A stretch of DNA of 64,000 nucleotides. Source: Epiperipatus broadwayi (lineage: Eukaryota; Onychophora; Udeonychophora; Euonychophora; Peripatidae). The first letter of the stretch is position 1. Each line of letters begins with the position of its first letter. The position numbers and the translations under genes are program-made. The stretch is from contig JAQFVV010006306.1 in NCBI GenBank assembly GCA_028023455.1, positions 62,001 through 126,000 on the forward strand, read 5' to 3'. Shown piece after piece: positions 36,235 through 47,129 of this stretch. The notes beneath the pieces are model-generated. The model saw only the letters and a list, made by a program, of their open reading frames with translations. It did no database searches and was not told where the DNA came from.

Positions 36235-36320
36235 TGCAAACAAATTTTCTTAAAAACTTCTTTATTTTCTTTACAGTTTCGACTGTCCAGCAGTCTTCAT
36301 CAGAGCTCTAATCTTCTCTG
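36235..36320 (-). ncRNA. hammerhead-like core, family D
   Basis: On the minus strand: CTGATGA, A, GACTG-CTGGA-CAGTC, GAAAC. Stem II is a perfect 5-bp helix, but one extra A follows CTGATGA. No convincing stem I or stem III with a cleavage triplet can be drawn. A second copy is at 39546-39577. Similar CTGATGAAG...GAAAC hairpins occur near the ends of Penelope-like elements. Confidence 0.35.
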
Positions 36321-37739
36321 CTTTAATTAATTTACATTCCTTACAATTTAGTTTGATAATTTTTGTGTTGCATTTTTGTCATGTTTGTTTAACTGCAATA
36401 CTTTATTCAACGGCTTTTCATCTAATTAGAAGTCAAATTTGTTCCGAGAAGTATTTAATAGATTTCATTGCAATTCGAAAAAAAATCTTGTACTTATTTC
36501 AAATTTAGAATCTGAAACTAAATCTTTTGTGTGTGTGTTTCTTATTATAGAGCATCTTTTACTTTATTTTTTCTCTCCTTATAGTGTTATTACTGCAGAT
36601 TGAATGATAATATCACCAAACTGTCAATGTGTCTTTTATGATAACTTGAAATTATAAAGTTTAGTTTGGAATAAACAGATAGTCCTAATTTACAAAATAT
36701 TTTACAAGTGTCACTTTCAATAATGTACACTGAAAGCCATAAGTATATATAAAATACAGAGGAATTATTCACGTTTAATATATAAAAATTCATTAAGATC
36801 AAAAGCGTTTGTCGTTAGAGGCAACCATTAATCGATAAAATAAAAGTTTTTATAATTCTAGAATATGGTTGATTTAATCAATAACCAATATTAAAACAAC
36901 CAAAAATTTTACAGGACAGGATACACATTTGTGAAATTTTCAGAAAAAGAAAAAAATATTTTAAATTTCTCCTTTTTTTGAGAAAAATGCCAAACAGAAA
37001 TGGACACGCAAGCATTCAAAGGTAGCAGAATTGCATTATATTTGGACAAATAGAAAATATATATTTCAAGATCATAATGTTTTTAATAGATTCAACACAA
37101 ACTAGTTAGTGAGATGTAAGATACATGTTAATATGAAGCTAAAAAGACAAACTATTAAGAAAAACAATATTAATAGTTGATATCCCTAAACTTGAGAAAC
37201 ACTACAGTGAATTTAAATTAGAATGTAAATCAGGTTATTTTGAAATATTGATCGATTTCAGAGATGGTTTAGATTTGAATGAGATAAGAAATTAATTGAT
37301 ATTCTTATAAAAAGTTTTACATAGTCATTTGGTAAAAAAAAACAACACTAATTTTCAACAAGTTTACGTATGAGACAAAACAATCTATAAAGAAAAGAAG
37401 TAATATAAAAATGTTTTTAAATAATTCATTAAGAATAATTAAATAGGACTGAAATTTTATAAAATTGCATGAAAAAGAAATAATGAGAAAATATAGTTGC
37501 AAATTGATATGGAAAACTAGAAGATATTAAAAGTCTCAGAAATGTAAAACAGCATCTTGATATTAAAAGAAAATTTCAACACTAAGAAGAAAAGATGGCA
37601 TTATTACTACAAAGAAGGATGATGTCATCAAATGTAAAAAAGTTTTATAAAGGGTAGTATAAAAATAAATACACACTTTTACAATTTCAAAATTTTGGAA
37701 TTCCAAATGTTCGAAACAAAAAGGTAATTCGTGCATTTA

Positions 37740-37930
37740 AATCCGTGACAAAGCAAAAGCTCCGGGAAGTAATGGAATTCTTATTGGCATTTTAGTGTAA
37801 AGGAATAAATTGTAAAAGTTTTTACAAAATATCTGCACAATAAAGATATATCTGGTGATTTGCAGAACGCAGTAATCATTAAATTTTTAAAAAAGAATAC
37901 TACAGACCTATCACTTTTTATCAGTTGTAT
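37740..37930 (+). pseudogene. decayed non-LTR reverse transcriptase fragment
   Basis: 37744-37785 reads DKAKAPGSNGILIG (the KAPGxDGI block). 37825-37895 reads TKYLHNKDISGDLQNAVIIK; after a one-base shift, about 37898-37920 reads YYRPITF, the NYRPITL block. Order and spacing fit an RT. Flanking sequence (37000-38600) has a similar texture but no further motif that I can defend. Confidence 0.65.
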
Positions 37931-39473
37931 GCTAACATTACTACTATTTGTCTTCACTGAACTTTAGACTAACTTCAAACACAAGATGGTCGAATTAAAA
38001 ATGTTTCATAGTAAGTCATAGTATAAACTGCTTTAGACTTGAGGATTATGAAGTGAACATTTTTACAGTGTTTAAACTTGCAGTGATTAAATTACTTCGT
38101 GCCACAAAGATTAACATTGGTAAGGGTATATGACGGGGTGATTTCATATCCAAAGCTAAAGGAAGAAAATGATTTTAAGTTAACGAGATTTTGCAATAAA
38201 TATTAAAAAAGTTATTAGTTGGAATTCAAATAGACAATATTTAAAAGTATATAAAATAATATTCAACGGTTTTTCACGGAAAATGATTTTCATAAATTAG
38301 TAGTTAACTACTATCAATTTGTCTGATTATGGATGAAATTAATCACAGAATTAAGCTCGAATGAAATGCTTATGATAAAAATATAGTAAATGGAAATTTG
38401 CTGAAAAGGAAGGTTCTAGATGATATATTTTACCAGTTTTTATATATGTCAGATTTGGGTATGTAACAGAAAAGCAATATAGATTAAGAAAAAGTGAAAT
38501 ACATGGGCAAAAGAAAATGTTTATCATTGAAAGAAGTAATTGAAATAAAGCTGAATGAGATGTGTAACTAGAATAACAGATAATAGCTACACGTTTGAAG
38601 TCTGGAACAAGATTTCAAGAAATGATACAGGATCTAGTAAAAAGTCACATGATATGTATAGATAAGAAAATTTGCTGAATTGATGTTGAAAATTATAGAC
38701 TGAAGAAACTTGAAGAGATCATCCCATAGTTCATTGATATTTGAAAACCAGATGTACCGAGCTTATGTAAAGACTGTCGTTTACAAAAGATTTTATATAT
38801 AAATAAATGTGAGAAATGTATCTGGCCTGAAAGACCATCATTACCTGGCAAGGTATTAATAAAGCTAAATTTAAATTTTTAAATATACTCATTATATTTG
38901 ATATGTGAATTTGACAGCATTACAGATAATTATAAAAATTATGGTTTACTAATGGTGGAATTATGTACTTAGCATAAAATATGCTTCATAATAAAAATTA
39001 ACGGATTTGTAAAAAATAAAAATTATTGATTATTAAATATAAAGGGTGGAATTATTTCATTTGCATAAAATGCTTGTAATATAAATTATGGGTTCGGTAG
39101 TATTTATAAAAAATTTAAAGTTTTTTTTTTTAAATTTTTCAATTGTGAATTTCACACGACAGCCTTACAGATAAATATACATTAACCAATCAGACAACAG
39201 AAAATGGGGATTTTATATATATAGATGATTGTGATATGTTAAGTATTTTAATCATATTAGACACAAACCAAATCTAATGTACTTTTCAAGTATTGCTAAA
39301 ATTCAAGTTCACTTTTGTAACTCATCATAAACATTATAATGAATAATATAAAATAATAATTAGCTTATTTTTTCCTGAAAAATTTTATAAGAGTAGTATG
39401 CAGTGGGTTTTTATTGCAATCGACTGATTTGTATATCTTCTTTACTTTTTTTGCATTTCTTCATATATATTAC

Positions 39474-39650
39474 CTTTTTTATATAAAACTTCTCATATAC
39501 ACTAATGCAATTTTTATAATTCCTCCTTTATTTTTATTTTTTGTAGATCTGATGAAGACTGCAAGACAGTCGAAACTGTTAGAAAAATAAACGAATTATA
39601 AAAATTGCAGTAGAGTGTATATGAGAAGTTTATAAAAAAGTAATATATAT
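39474..39650. repeat. hairpin repeat capped by hammerhead-like core
   Basis: Arms 39487-39523 (ACTTCTCATATACACTAATG... ATAATTC) and 39593-39631 (the reverse complement) flank a core with CTGATGA, A, GACTG-CAAGA-CAGTC, GAAAC at about 39550-39577. So the CTGATGA...GAAA segment sits at the tip of a long hairpin. No cleavage triplet with stem III is convincing. The copy at 36235-36320 shares the core in reverse orientation. Confidence 0.55.
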
Positions 39651-40914
39651 ATCAATTGATTTGTCATAAATTGCAGTTTTATATTTATTTCATTTCATAT
39701 AAGGCTATATGCACCATTTGGCAGGTTAATGTATTTGTCTTCTATATTGTAATGAAAAGGTGCATCATTTAACTTTTATGGTGGGAAGTCTTAATTTTAT
39801 TTATTGAAAATTCCAGGTGTTGTGTGATCCTTCGTAACCAATAAGCAACTATATGTATTAATTTGTAGCATGTGCATACAAATTAATTCACATGCTTCAT
39901 GGAATTTTTCAACCATCCACGCAAATATGCAACAATGACCACTCTTTGACATTTATGATTATAAGTAAAGGTGATAGTCATCTTTTTGATTAAAATAACT
40001 ATCCTTTGATGTCTGGTTGATACATTCACTGAAAAGATTATTATACATACATCCAGCATTTAATATTGCAGATATTTTCAAATTCGTCTTTATAAAATAT
40101 GCCTATATGGTGTATATTTAAATTTATTTTCATAGTTAAATACATAATTCAAAAGTCAGTAATTCTTTTTTCATAGGTAAATTCTCACCAGCATATTGGA
40201 CAAATATCTTAATGATATATAAACATTCTTTCCCTTTCATATCTTGTTAAACCAGACTCGATTGGATATTACAGTTTGAAATTAGATTGAGAGACTAATG
40301 TCAAAATTTGGAGATGCCGTAAATGATCATTGAGATACAAATTGAATAAATAATCATTTTCTTACAACAAAAATAAATTATAACAGTAATAATGTTAAGG
40401 ACTAAGAAAATGATTTAAGAATGGATTTGCCTTTTGTGTGTTCTACATAGAAAATTATTTTATAAATATTTAAAATATGCACATCAATAAAACATTTTCA
40501 TCATCCACATATCTCTTGATCTATATGTTTATTATGAGCAGACTATCTACAATGATACTTTCAACAGAAGATTGATTGGTAATTATGATTATGCCAAGGT
40601 TTGATCCTAGCTTATAGAATTATGGAAGAACTTTATCACACATACAAAACAGATATAACTTTGAAACATTTTTATAAATGTCAGTGAGCCTTTAGAATAT
40701 CCATGTTGGAAATCACCATAATTCTTATTATAATTCAAGAAAGACTAATATTATTCAAGAATAATCTTTTATATACTTTTTTAAAATGCTCTATCAGAAA
40801 AACTAAGTCATCATCCTGGCTTTTATATTTCTATAGAACCAGCATCATTTTTATTTTATAAAAAAACGTCTCTGAATCCATATTAACAAAATATGCAGCA
40901 CAAATCAATCGAGA

Positions 40915-41038
40915 GCCATAATCAAAATAAAGGATCTATTCAATTATTAAATCTATAAATCTGTTTGCCAAACTGTTCCGAGCCATAATCAAAATAAAGG
41001 ATCTATTCAATTATTAAATCTGTTTGCCAAACTGTTCC
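40915..41038. repeat. tandem duplication, ~66-bp unit
   Basis: The unit GAGCCATAATCAAAATAAAG...AAACTGTTCC occurs twice head to tail; the first copy has a short internal duplication of AAATCT. A recent local duplication, with no coding content. Confidence 0.85.
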
Positions 41039-41926
41039 ACAGAAGGTCAATGAGTATTCCATGACATAAAGGGAATTTGTAATTCAAATAAGCAAAAATA
41101 TCCAAGTCATTAAAACATTATTTTGATTTTATTATTATTATTCTACTTTCAAGAGTTCTGGTTTGTATAACTAAAATTTTGGAATACATGTTTATTTTCT
41201 TTTTTAATTCTTATATTTATTTATGTTATTTGTTATTAAAACTGAAAAATCTAAACCTATCTTTCTATTACAAAAACCAAAGTGTTGTGTTAAAATTTTA
41301 AGATTTGTAAAGTATTCCACAATAGAATAAGTTTGGGAAATGCTACTACAAATAATGTTTATCTAAATACATGTAAGCGCTTATTTCAATAATAATATTC
41401 TTTTAAAATAGCAATGAAATACGATTTAATGATATGCCAATCAGCTACATTTGACTTATTATATTTACAAAAAAGCATCGTTATCTATCAGACATTTATT
41501 TATATATAAACATGTCCATTTACTATATCTGTAACATGAATACTGATTATATATATGTAGTTTAACTATAATAGCTTTAATAAATTAACAAAAAGTAAAA
41601 TCTTGATTGAAAATATATTATTGGGATATTTATAGACATTTGAATATGTTTTATAAAATTATGAAATCTAAATTGAAGCAAATATGCATAGAAAGATAAA
41701 AATAGAATGACCCCCTTTACCTCCCATAACTTGAAATAATGAAATTATCATTTACTTTCCCTCATTTGGTTTTTCAGGGAAGAAATAAAATGTTCTAATT
41801 AAAATATTTTTTAAATTCTTTTAGTATGAAAATTCTTTTTTCCTTGAACAAAAGTGATGGATGTTGAAAACGAAAATTTGAAGAAGTGGATATCTTATTA
41901 AAACAGACAAAACTCACTATACATAT

Positions 41927-42140
41927 TGCCACACCCAGTAAGCTAGAGTAATCAATGGATGTCAGAAGGCCTGTGCATAAAATCCCCATCTAGTGCCTAC
42001 TCATCCAATATCCCCAGACTAGTTTCTGGCTTGTGGTCTTCCTCAGTGATTACTCTAGCTTGCTATGTGTGGCAATATGTATAGTGAGTTTTGCCTATTT
42101 TAATAGCAGTTATAAGCAAGCATAAGAAATGGTGATCATG
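41927..42140. mobile_element. family B hammerhead repeat, inverted partial copies
   Basis: A minus-strand part (41927-42048, from the ACTCACTATACATATTGCC end past GACTAGTTTCTGGCTTGTGG) changes at about 42046 into a plus-strand part (TGATTACTCTAGCTTGCTAT... to CATAAGAAATGGTGATCATGTGA). The join removes most of the ribozyme. The plus part runs head to tail into the monomer that follows. Confidence 0.75.
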
Positions 42141-42141
42141 T

Positions 42142-42593
42142 GAGGTTTATTGGCTTAAAACCAATCCTGCCTAATAGGATATTGGTGGCTATGGTTATTA
42201 AAGAACCAAAGACACCAAAATGTATGGATGCTGAACTGAGTTCAGACCTATATGACTGTAAGCTGATGAGCTTGGATTGAAAATATTAAGGTGTTTTCAA
42301 TTTAAGTCTCATAATTTTGTAATTATGTGGAGATAAAAGGTGACTACTGGAGGTTGCATTAAATCTTAAGATCTAGGTCAGTGCTCTCAGATTGAAGGCT
42401 CCTTACTGATGAAGGCCACAAGCCAGAAACTCGTCTGTGAATATTGGATGAGTAGGCAGTAGATGGGGATTTTATGCACAAGCCTTCTGGCATGCATTGA
42501 TTACTCTAGCTTACTATGTGTGGCAATATGTATAGTGAGTTTTGCCTGTTTTAATAAGTTATAAGCAAGCATAAGAAATGGTGATCATGTGAT
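42142..42593 (+). mobile_element. family B hammerhead repeat, full monomer (449-bp period)
   Basis: This is the best complete unit. GTTATAAGCAAGCATAAG occurs at 42109 and again at 42558, giving a 449-bp period with the preceding partial unit. Blocks in order: CCAATCCTGCCTAATAGGAT, GAACTGAGTTCAGACCTATA, GCTGATGAGCTTGGATTGAA, GGTGACTACTGGAGGTTGCA, the ribozyme at 42400-42441, GGATGAGTAGGC, GGGGATTTTATGCACAAGCC, TTGATTACTCTAGCTTACTA and AAGAAATGGTGATCATGTGA. No reading frame is present. It resembles a retrozyme monomer in size, ribozyme type and tandem arrangement. Confidence 0.8.
42400..42441 (+). ncRNA. type I hammerhead ribozyme, family B (degenerate stem I)
   Basis: Stem I strand TCCTTA, core CTGATGA (42406-42412), stem II AGGC-CACAA-GCCA (42413-42425), GAAA (42426-42429), stem III AC(TC)GT, C17 at 42435, then TGTGAA. 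Stem I is weakened by substitutions in both strands relative to other copies (TCCTCA / TGGGGA). The cleavage triplet would be GUC. Confidence 0.6.
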
Positions 42594-44189
42594 GTTAAAT
42601 GGATATCTTCAGTGTTACAAAGTAGCATGAGAAATTGTAAATAATTAAAAGTACTCGCATGTGTAATAGATTTTGGTGTTTAAATGGAATAGATATTTTA
42701 GAAATTCTTTAAAGTTCAAACCTAATGTTTCTTAGAAAGTCAATATTAATTTACTTTTCATCAGTCAGCATAAAAAGCATTAGATTAACTTTTATCTAGT
42801 TGCCGTTTCCTTGATTTTATTATCACATTTCACTCACTGCTGATTAACATATTCTTTCATTTAAATATATCCAATAGTATAATGTTGGCACTTTTGAAGA
42901 TAGTCCATATATTTGTCAACTATTATCTCGGGGAAATAATTTGCTCGGCAAACTAAATATAAATATCCATTTTGGAAAACATTCACATAAAGAAGTACAT
43001 CACAAAAATTAACACTATTTTTTCTTTGATCAAAATATTATCAAATGTTTATTTATATCTTATATTTAAATCCGTGGAATTTTCCATTGGGGTGATGTGA
43101 CACACATCAGTTATTAAATATATATGTTTTCCTAACAAAAATATAATTTTTTAAAAAATTTGAATTCTATCAATGATGTATTTTCATCTCTAAATGAGTA
43201 TTGATTCACTGCAAGTAGTGGTGGATTTTGTAAATGTGGATGAGGTGAATGTCTTAGCCCCACAAAAATCGGGGGACCTCGAATTTTTAAAAACATAAAT
43301 TTTCACTTTAAGATTTCAAGTTTATCTATAAAAAAATTAATGACAAATTTATTTCAATGGTATAATTGTGCAAATACATTGTATATATTTCATCCCGCAC
43401 ATCAACAGCATCCATTTCATATATCAGTTGTTTAAGTCTGTTGCAATCTTTTTTATTATGTTACAAATTTTCACACTTATTTCACTTGACCACCATTTAT
43501 TCTTGGTATTAAATTCAAACCAAAATAGTCAGATTTCTATACTGTGTCTAAAAATCACATTTTATCTAGCAGTGATCATTTTTTATAGTATTCATTTATG
43601 GTAAATGTTTTGGGTGAATAATGATAATACTGAAGCAGTAGAAGTGTTTGCTAATATAATACTCATATGGTTTGTTCATAAACTTTTGTAGCTTTAATTT
43701 GTAAAAACTAAATTTCAACTTAGGCAAAACCAACCATTTTTCTATTAATAAGACTGATTATTCCCATTATTCAAAAAAGTAATGCCAAATTTCACACCTG
43801 GCCTATTTTTGTAAAGAATGTGTTTCCAAATACCTTCATTCTAACTTCAGTTGCTTTCTGATTCAAAATAAACAAACAATAGATTATACAACGGATATAT
43901 TATGCACATATACAATATCTAAATGTTTTGTTAAAAGAAACTAAAAAAGTAAATAGATTCGTATAGTACTCATTTCAATATAACACTGTGCAAAGAATAC
44001 TCAAGAAAGTAGTACATGGAATGGAAGTACAAAGTAATTAAAAAAAAAAAAAGTAATTAATAAAAAAACTAAATTATGAATTTCAATTGTATTTTATAAT
44101 TTAAATAGCGTTCTAAATATCCATTCTGCCTACAGCCATCAGGAAAAATCTACTACTAGATATGATTGCTTAAACTAACATACACATAT

Positions 44190-44700
44190 TTTTAATCAGG
44201 CAAAACTTTCCATACAGTAATGCCACTCAGTACAAGTCAGAGTAATCAATGGAATGCCAAAAGTCTTGATAGTGCCTACTCATCCAATATTCCCAGATTA
44301 GTTTCTAGCTTGTGGCCTTCATCAGTGAGGAGCCTTGGATCTGAGAGCTCTGCACCTAGATCTTAAGATAATGCAACCCTCCAGCAGCCACTTTTAACTC
44401 TACTCAACTACAAAACTATGTGAATAAAATTGAAAACAATATTTTCAATCTAAGCTCATTAGCTTATATAGTCATATAGGTCTGAATTCAGTTCAATACC
44501 CAAACATTTTGGTGTCTTTGGATCTTTAATAACCATAGTCACCATTATCCTATTAGGCAGGATTGGTATTAAACTACTAAACATCATGATTACCATTTCT
44601 TATGCTTGCTCATAACTTCTTTCCAAACAGTAGTGCCACTCAGTGCCTGTTTTAATAACGGTTATGAACAAGCATAAGAAATGGTGATCATGTGACATAT
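44190..44700 (-). mobile_element. family B hammerhead repeat with inverted tail
   Basis: A nearly complete minus-strand monomer runs 44190 to about 44600 and continues head to tail into a further partial unit (CATTTCTTATGCTTGCTCAT at 44596, AAACAGTAGTGCCACTCAG at 44629). It then turns into a plus-strand end (GGTTATGAACAAGCATAAGA... GATCATGTGA, 44661-44698). Both tandem and inverted joins are therefore present. Confidence 0.75.
44290..44331 (-). ncRNA. type I hammerhead ribozyme, family B copy
   Basis: On the minus strand: TCCTCA, CTGATGA, AGGC-CACAA-GCTA, GAAA, C-TA-A-T, C17, TGGGAA. Stem I pairs over 5-6 bp, counting wobble. Stem II has one G-U. Stem III has a C-A mismatch from a G to A change, so activity is doubtful. 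Confidence 0.55.
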
Positions 44701-45139
44701 TTTTACCATTAATACTTTCCCTTAAAATAACATTAGAAAAAAGAATGAAAAGTTTAATTCTGATCTTAAGAAGAAAAATAATGTTTGAATGTGATGTAAC
44801 TATTTAATGGATAAAAAAATTAAATATATATATATAGCCAAATCTTATTCTTTTTAAATTTATTTTCAGCACAAAAAATAATAATTCCAGATGTGGCTGA
44901 AGGTCATAATAGATATACATGTGTAAACAAAGCAAAGGGTGGGTTTATTTCCATGTAAATAATTAGAGATATTTTGCTTGTGATGTTGCTAGAAAATTAC
45001 CAAGACTAAACAAATTTTCTCTAGCATTTTTATACCTATAAAAAATTATCTGGGTATAACTTGGATCAGAAGTAAAAAAGGATCTCCTTTATATAATTAT
45101 TATAGATACTAGAGAAAAGTAGTTTAGTATTGATACTTA

Positions 45140-45345
45140 CAGAAGCTAAACTCTCCATACAATAGCACCACCAATGCAAGCCAGAGTAATCAATAGATGC
45201 AAGGTTTGTGCTTAAAATGCCTATCTTGCTTACTCGTCCAATATTTCTAGACTAGTTTCCAGCTTGTGGCTTTCATCAGTGAGGAGCCTTGGATCTGAGA
45301 GCATTGCACCTAGATCTTAGGATCTAAGAAATGGTGATCATGTGT
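45140..45345 (-). mobile_element. family B hammerhead repeat, truncated
   Basis: A minus-strand copy of about 205 bp. It has the CTCTCCATACAATAGCACCA block, the CAAGCCAGAGTAATCAATAG block, the ribozyme (about 45244-45285) and then the CTAGATCTTAGGATCTAAG block. It joins abruptly to the far end GAAATGGTGATCATGTG. The internal deletion removes about half the monomer. Confidence 0.7.
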
Positions 45346-45784
45346 AGTATTAATACTATTGATAATTGACAATTGCCTAGCAACAACACAGGTAAAGATA
45401 TTACTCCACATGTACAAAATGATATTGTTTCTCTTATTTATTTAATCTTTTAATTAATATATATTTATCAATCAATAATTCTAGTGACCAGCTCTCTGAA
45501 AGGAAAATCATAAACCTGCTTGAAACCTGAAAATTTTTTCTCCAAGTTCTACCCAGGTCATACTAAACATCATTAGGCTTTCTGTTATTCATATTAACGG
45601 TCTTTATCTATATAAAAGTTTATCTTTCAAAACTTACATTTAACATCTTTAAGATCAAGTTCCTTAATTTAATTTTTTTTATCAAGGAAATTTTACATCA
45701 AAATCATCATTTGCCAGTAATCTAAAGCCTATTTTCAATAGACCTGTCAAAATATGTATTATGTATAAAATTTAAACCACTAAA

Positions 45785-46092
45785 CATCACATGATCAACA
45801 TTCTTTATGCTTACACAAGCATTTATTCAGAGGATAAACTCCGTATAGTAGCCACTCAGTGCAAGCCAGAGTAATCAATGAATGCAAGAAAGTTTGTGCA
45901 TAAAATCCCTATCTAATGCCTACTCACCCAATATCCCCTGACTAGTTTCTAGCTTGTGGCTTTCCCCCTTCAATTAAATTTACAATAGAATCAGCAAAAG
46001 GTCAAAAACTGGCATTCTTTGATGTTCTTGTAACAGACTTCTCACTGATGAAAGCCACAAGTTAGAAACTAATCTGGGGATATGGAGTTTAT
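45785..46092. mobile_element. family B foldback insertion with short TSD
   Basis: The minus-strand part runs 45785-45968 (ATCACATGATCAACATTC... CTTGTGGCTTT). A unique 60-bp spacer follows, then a plus-strand ribozyme part at 46039-46090. ATAAAATTTAA occurs just outside both ends (about 45766 and 46102), a possible 11-bp target duplication. This is the same inverted design as at 49993-50345. Confidence 0.65.
46039..46080 (+). ncRNA. type I hammerhead ribozyme, family B copy
   Basis: TTCTCA / TGGGGA stem I (six pairs including wobbles), CTGATGA (46045-46051), stem II AAGC-CACAA-GTTA, GAAA, C-TA-A-T, C17 at 46074. The stem II middle pairs are A-U and G-U where other copies have G-C, so helix form is kept despite divergence; the outer A-A position is unpaired. 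Confidence 0.55.
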
Positions 46093-46477
46093 CTTCTATA
46101 CATAAAATTTAATATTTGAGCATATAGATGTATAATCTCTTCAACAAATCAATGTTGCATTTAAAAGACAAGCTTCTTACAAATTTGCCTTTCTGTCATT
46201 ATTGATAGTGAACCAGAGTAATTTTATTTTATATCAATAAATCATGCAGATTTCAAGATGGGACGTGAATATTTGGGTAATTGATGTTTTTAATGAGTAA
46301 TAGAAACTCATCTGACATTATTTTCTTCAAATTATTTTAAAAAGACTGCAAACTAATTTATTTCATTGAAAATTTATAAACATTATTCCATTCACTTAAT
46401 ACTACCAGACAATCCTGATAATAAATGAGATAGCTCTAATTGTGTTTTCCTGAAGATTTGTGATGATAGTATTTTAA

Positions 46478-47118
46478 TTGTATTTATATATTGGACTATT
46501 TCCATCATCTAATAAAAGTAGTGAATATTTTTAGAAAAATTTAACTTTGTTTAAATATTGCAAATACATTCAACTGTCAATAATAGCACACACGTTAAGT
46601 ATATGCCCATTTTGAGAGGTATTATTTTCCCCTCTTTAGGTCTTGCTGGCCTGACCAATGACAGTACTAGCGTGGGAATCAAATCTGAGATCTTAGATTC
46701 TTGAATTTTATAGTAAATAAGGTAATGCTCCAACAGCCATCCTTCCGAAGGCAAGTCAGAAATTTCATATACTTATCTATGAAGTTCCCCCTGATTTCAC
46801 CACTTTTTCTTAGATAAGTATATGAAATTTCTACTCATTGTTGCCTTTGTCAGGATGGCTCGGATAGAGCATTACCTTAAAATTCAAGAATTTAAGGATC
46901 CAGGTTCAATTCTTATGCTAGTATTGTCACTGATCAGGCTAGTAACACCTAGAGAAGGGGGGAGAATATCTCTCAAAACCTTGTACATATTCTATCCTCT
47001 GTGCTACTACTAACAGTTAAATGTATTTGGAATATTTAAATAAAGTTAAATTTTTCTAAAGTCATTCAATCCTTATATTAGATGATGAAATAGTACAATA
47101 TATAAATACAGCTCAAAT
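46478..47118. repeat. large foldback with SINE-containing arms
   Basis: Arms of about 300 bp (46478-46780 and 46811-47118) are reverse complements around a 30-bp spacer. Inner ends are AAATTTCATATACTTATCTA and its complement. Outer ends are TATTTATATATTGGACTATT and its complement. Each arm carries a tRNA-like SINE body; in the right arm, 46852-46920 reads GGATGGCTCGGATAGAGCAT, then CCAGGTTCAATTC, resembling A and B boxes. The outer segments match 35464-35829. Confidence 0.8.
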
Positions 47119-47129
47119 TGTGTTTTGTA

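Noticed and set aside
43214-43300. Possible hAT 5' end (AGTGGTGGATTTTG ... GCCCCACAAAAATCGGGGG)
   Set aside because: It resembles a hAT terminus, but no matching right end or 8-bp duplication was found, so it was not annotated as an element.
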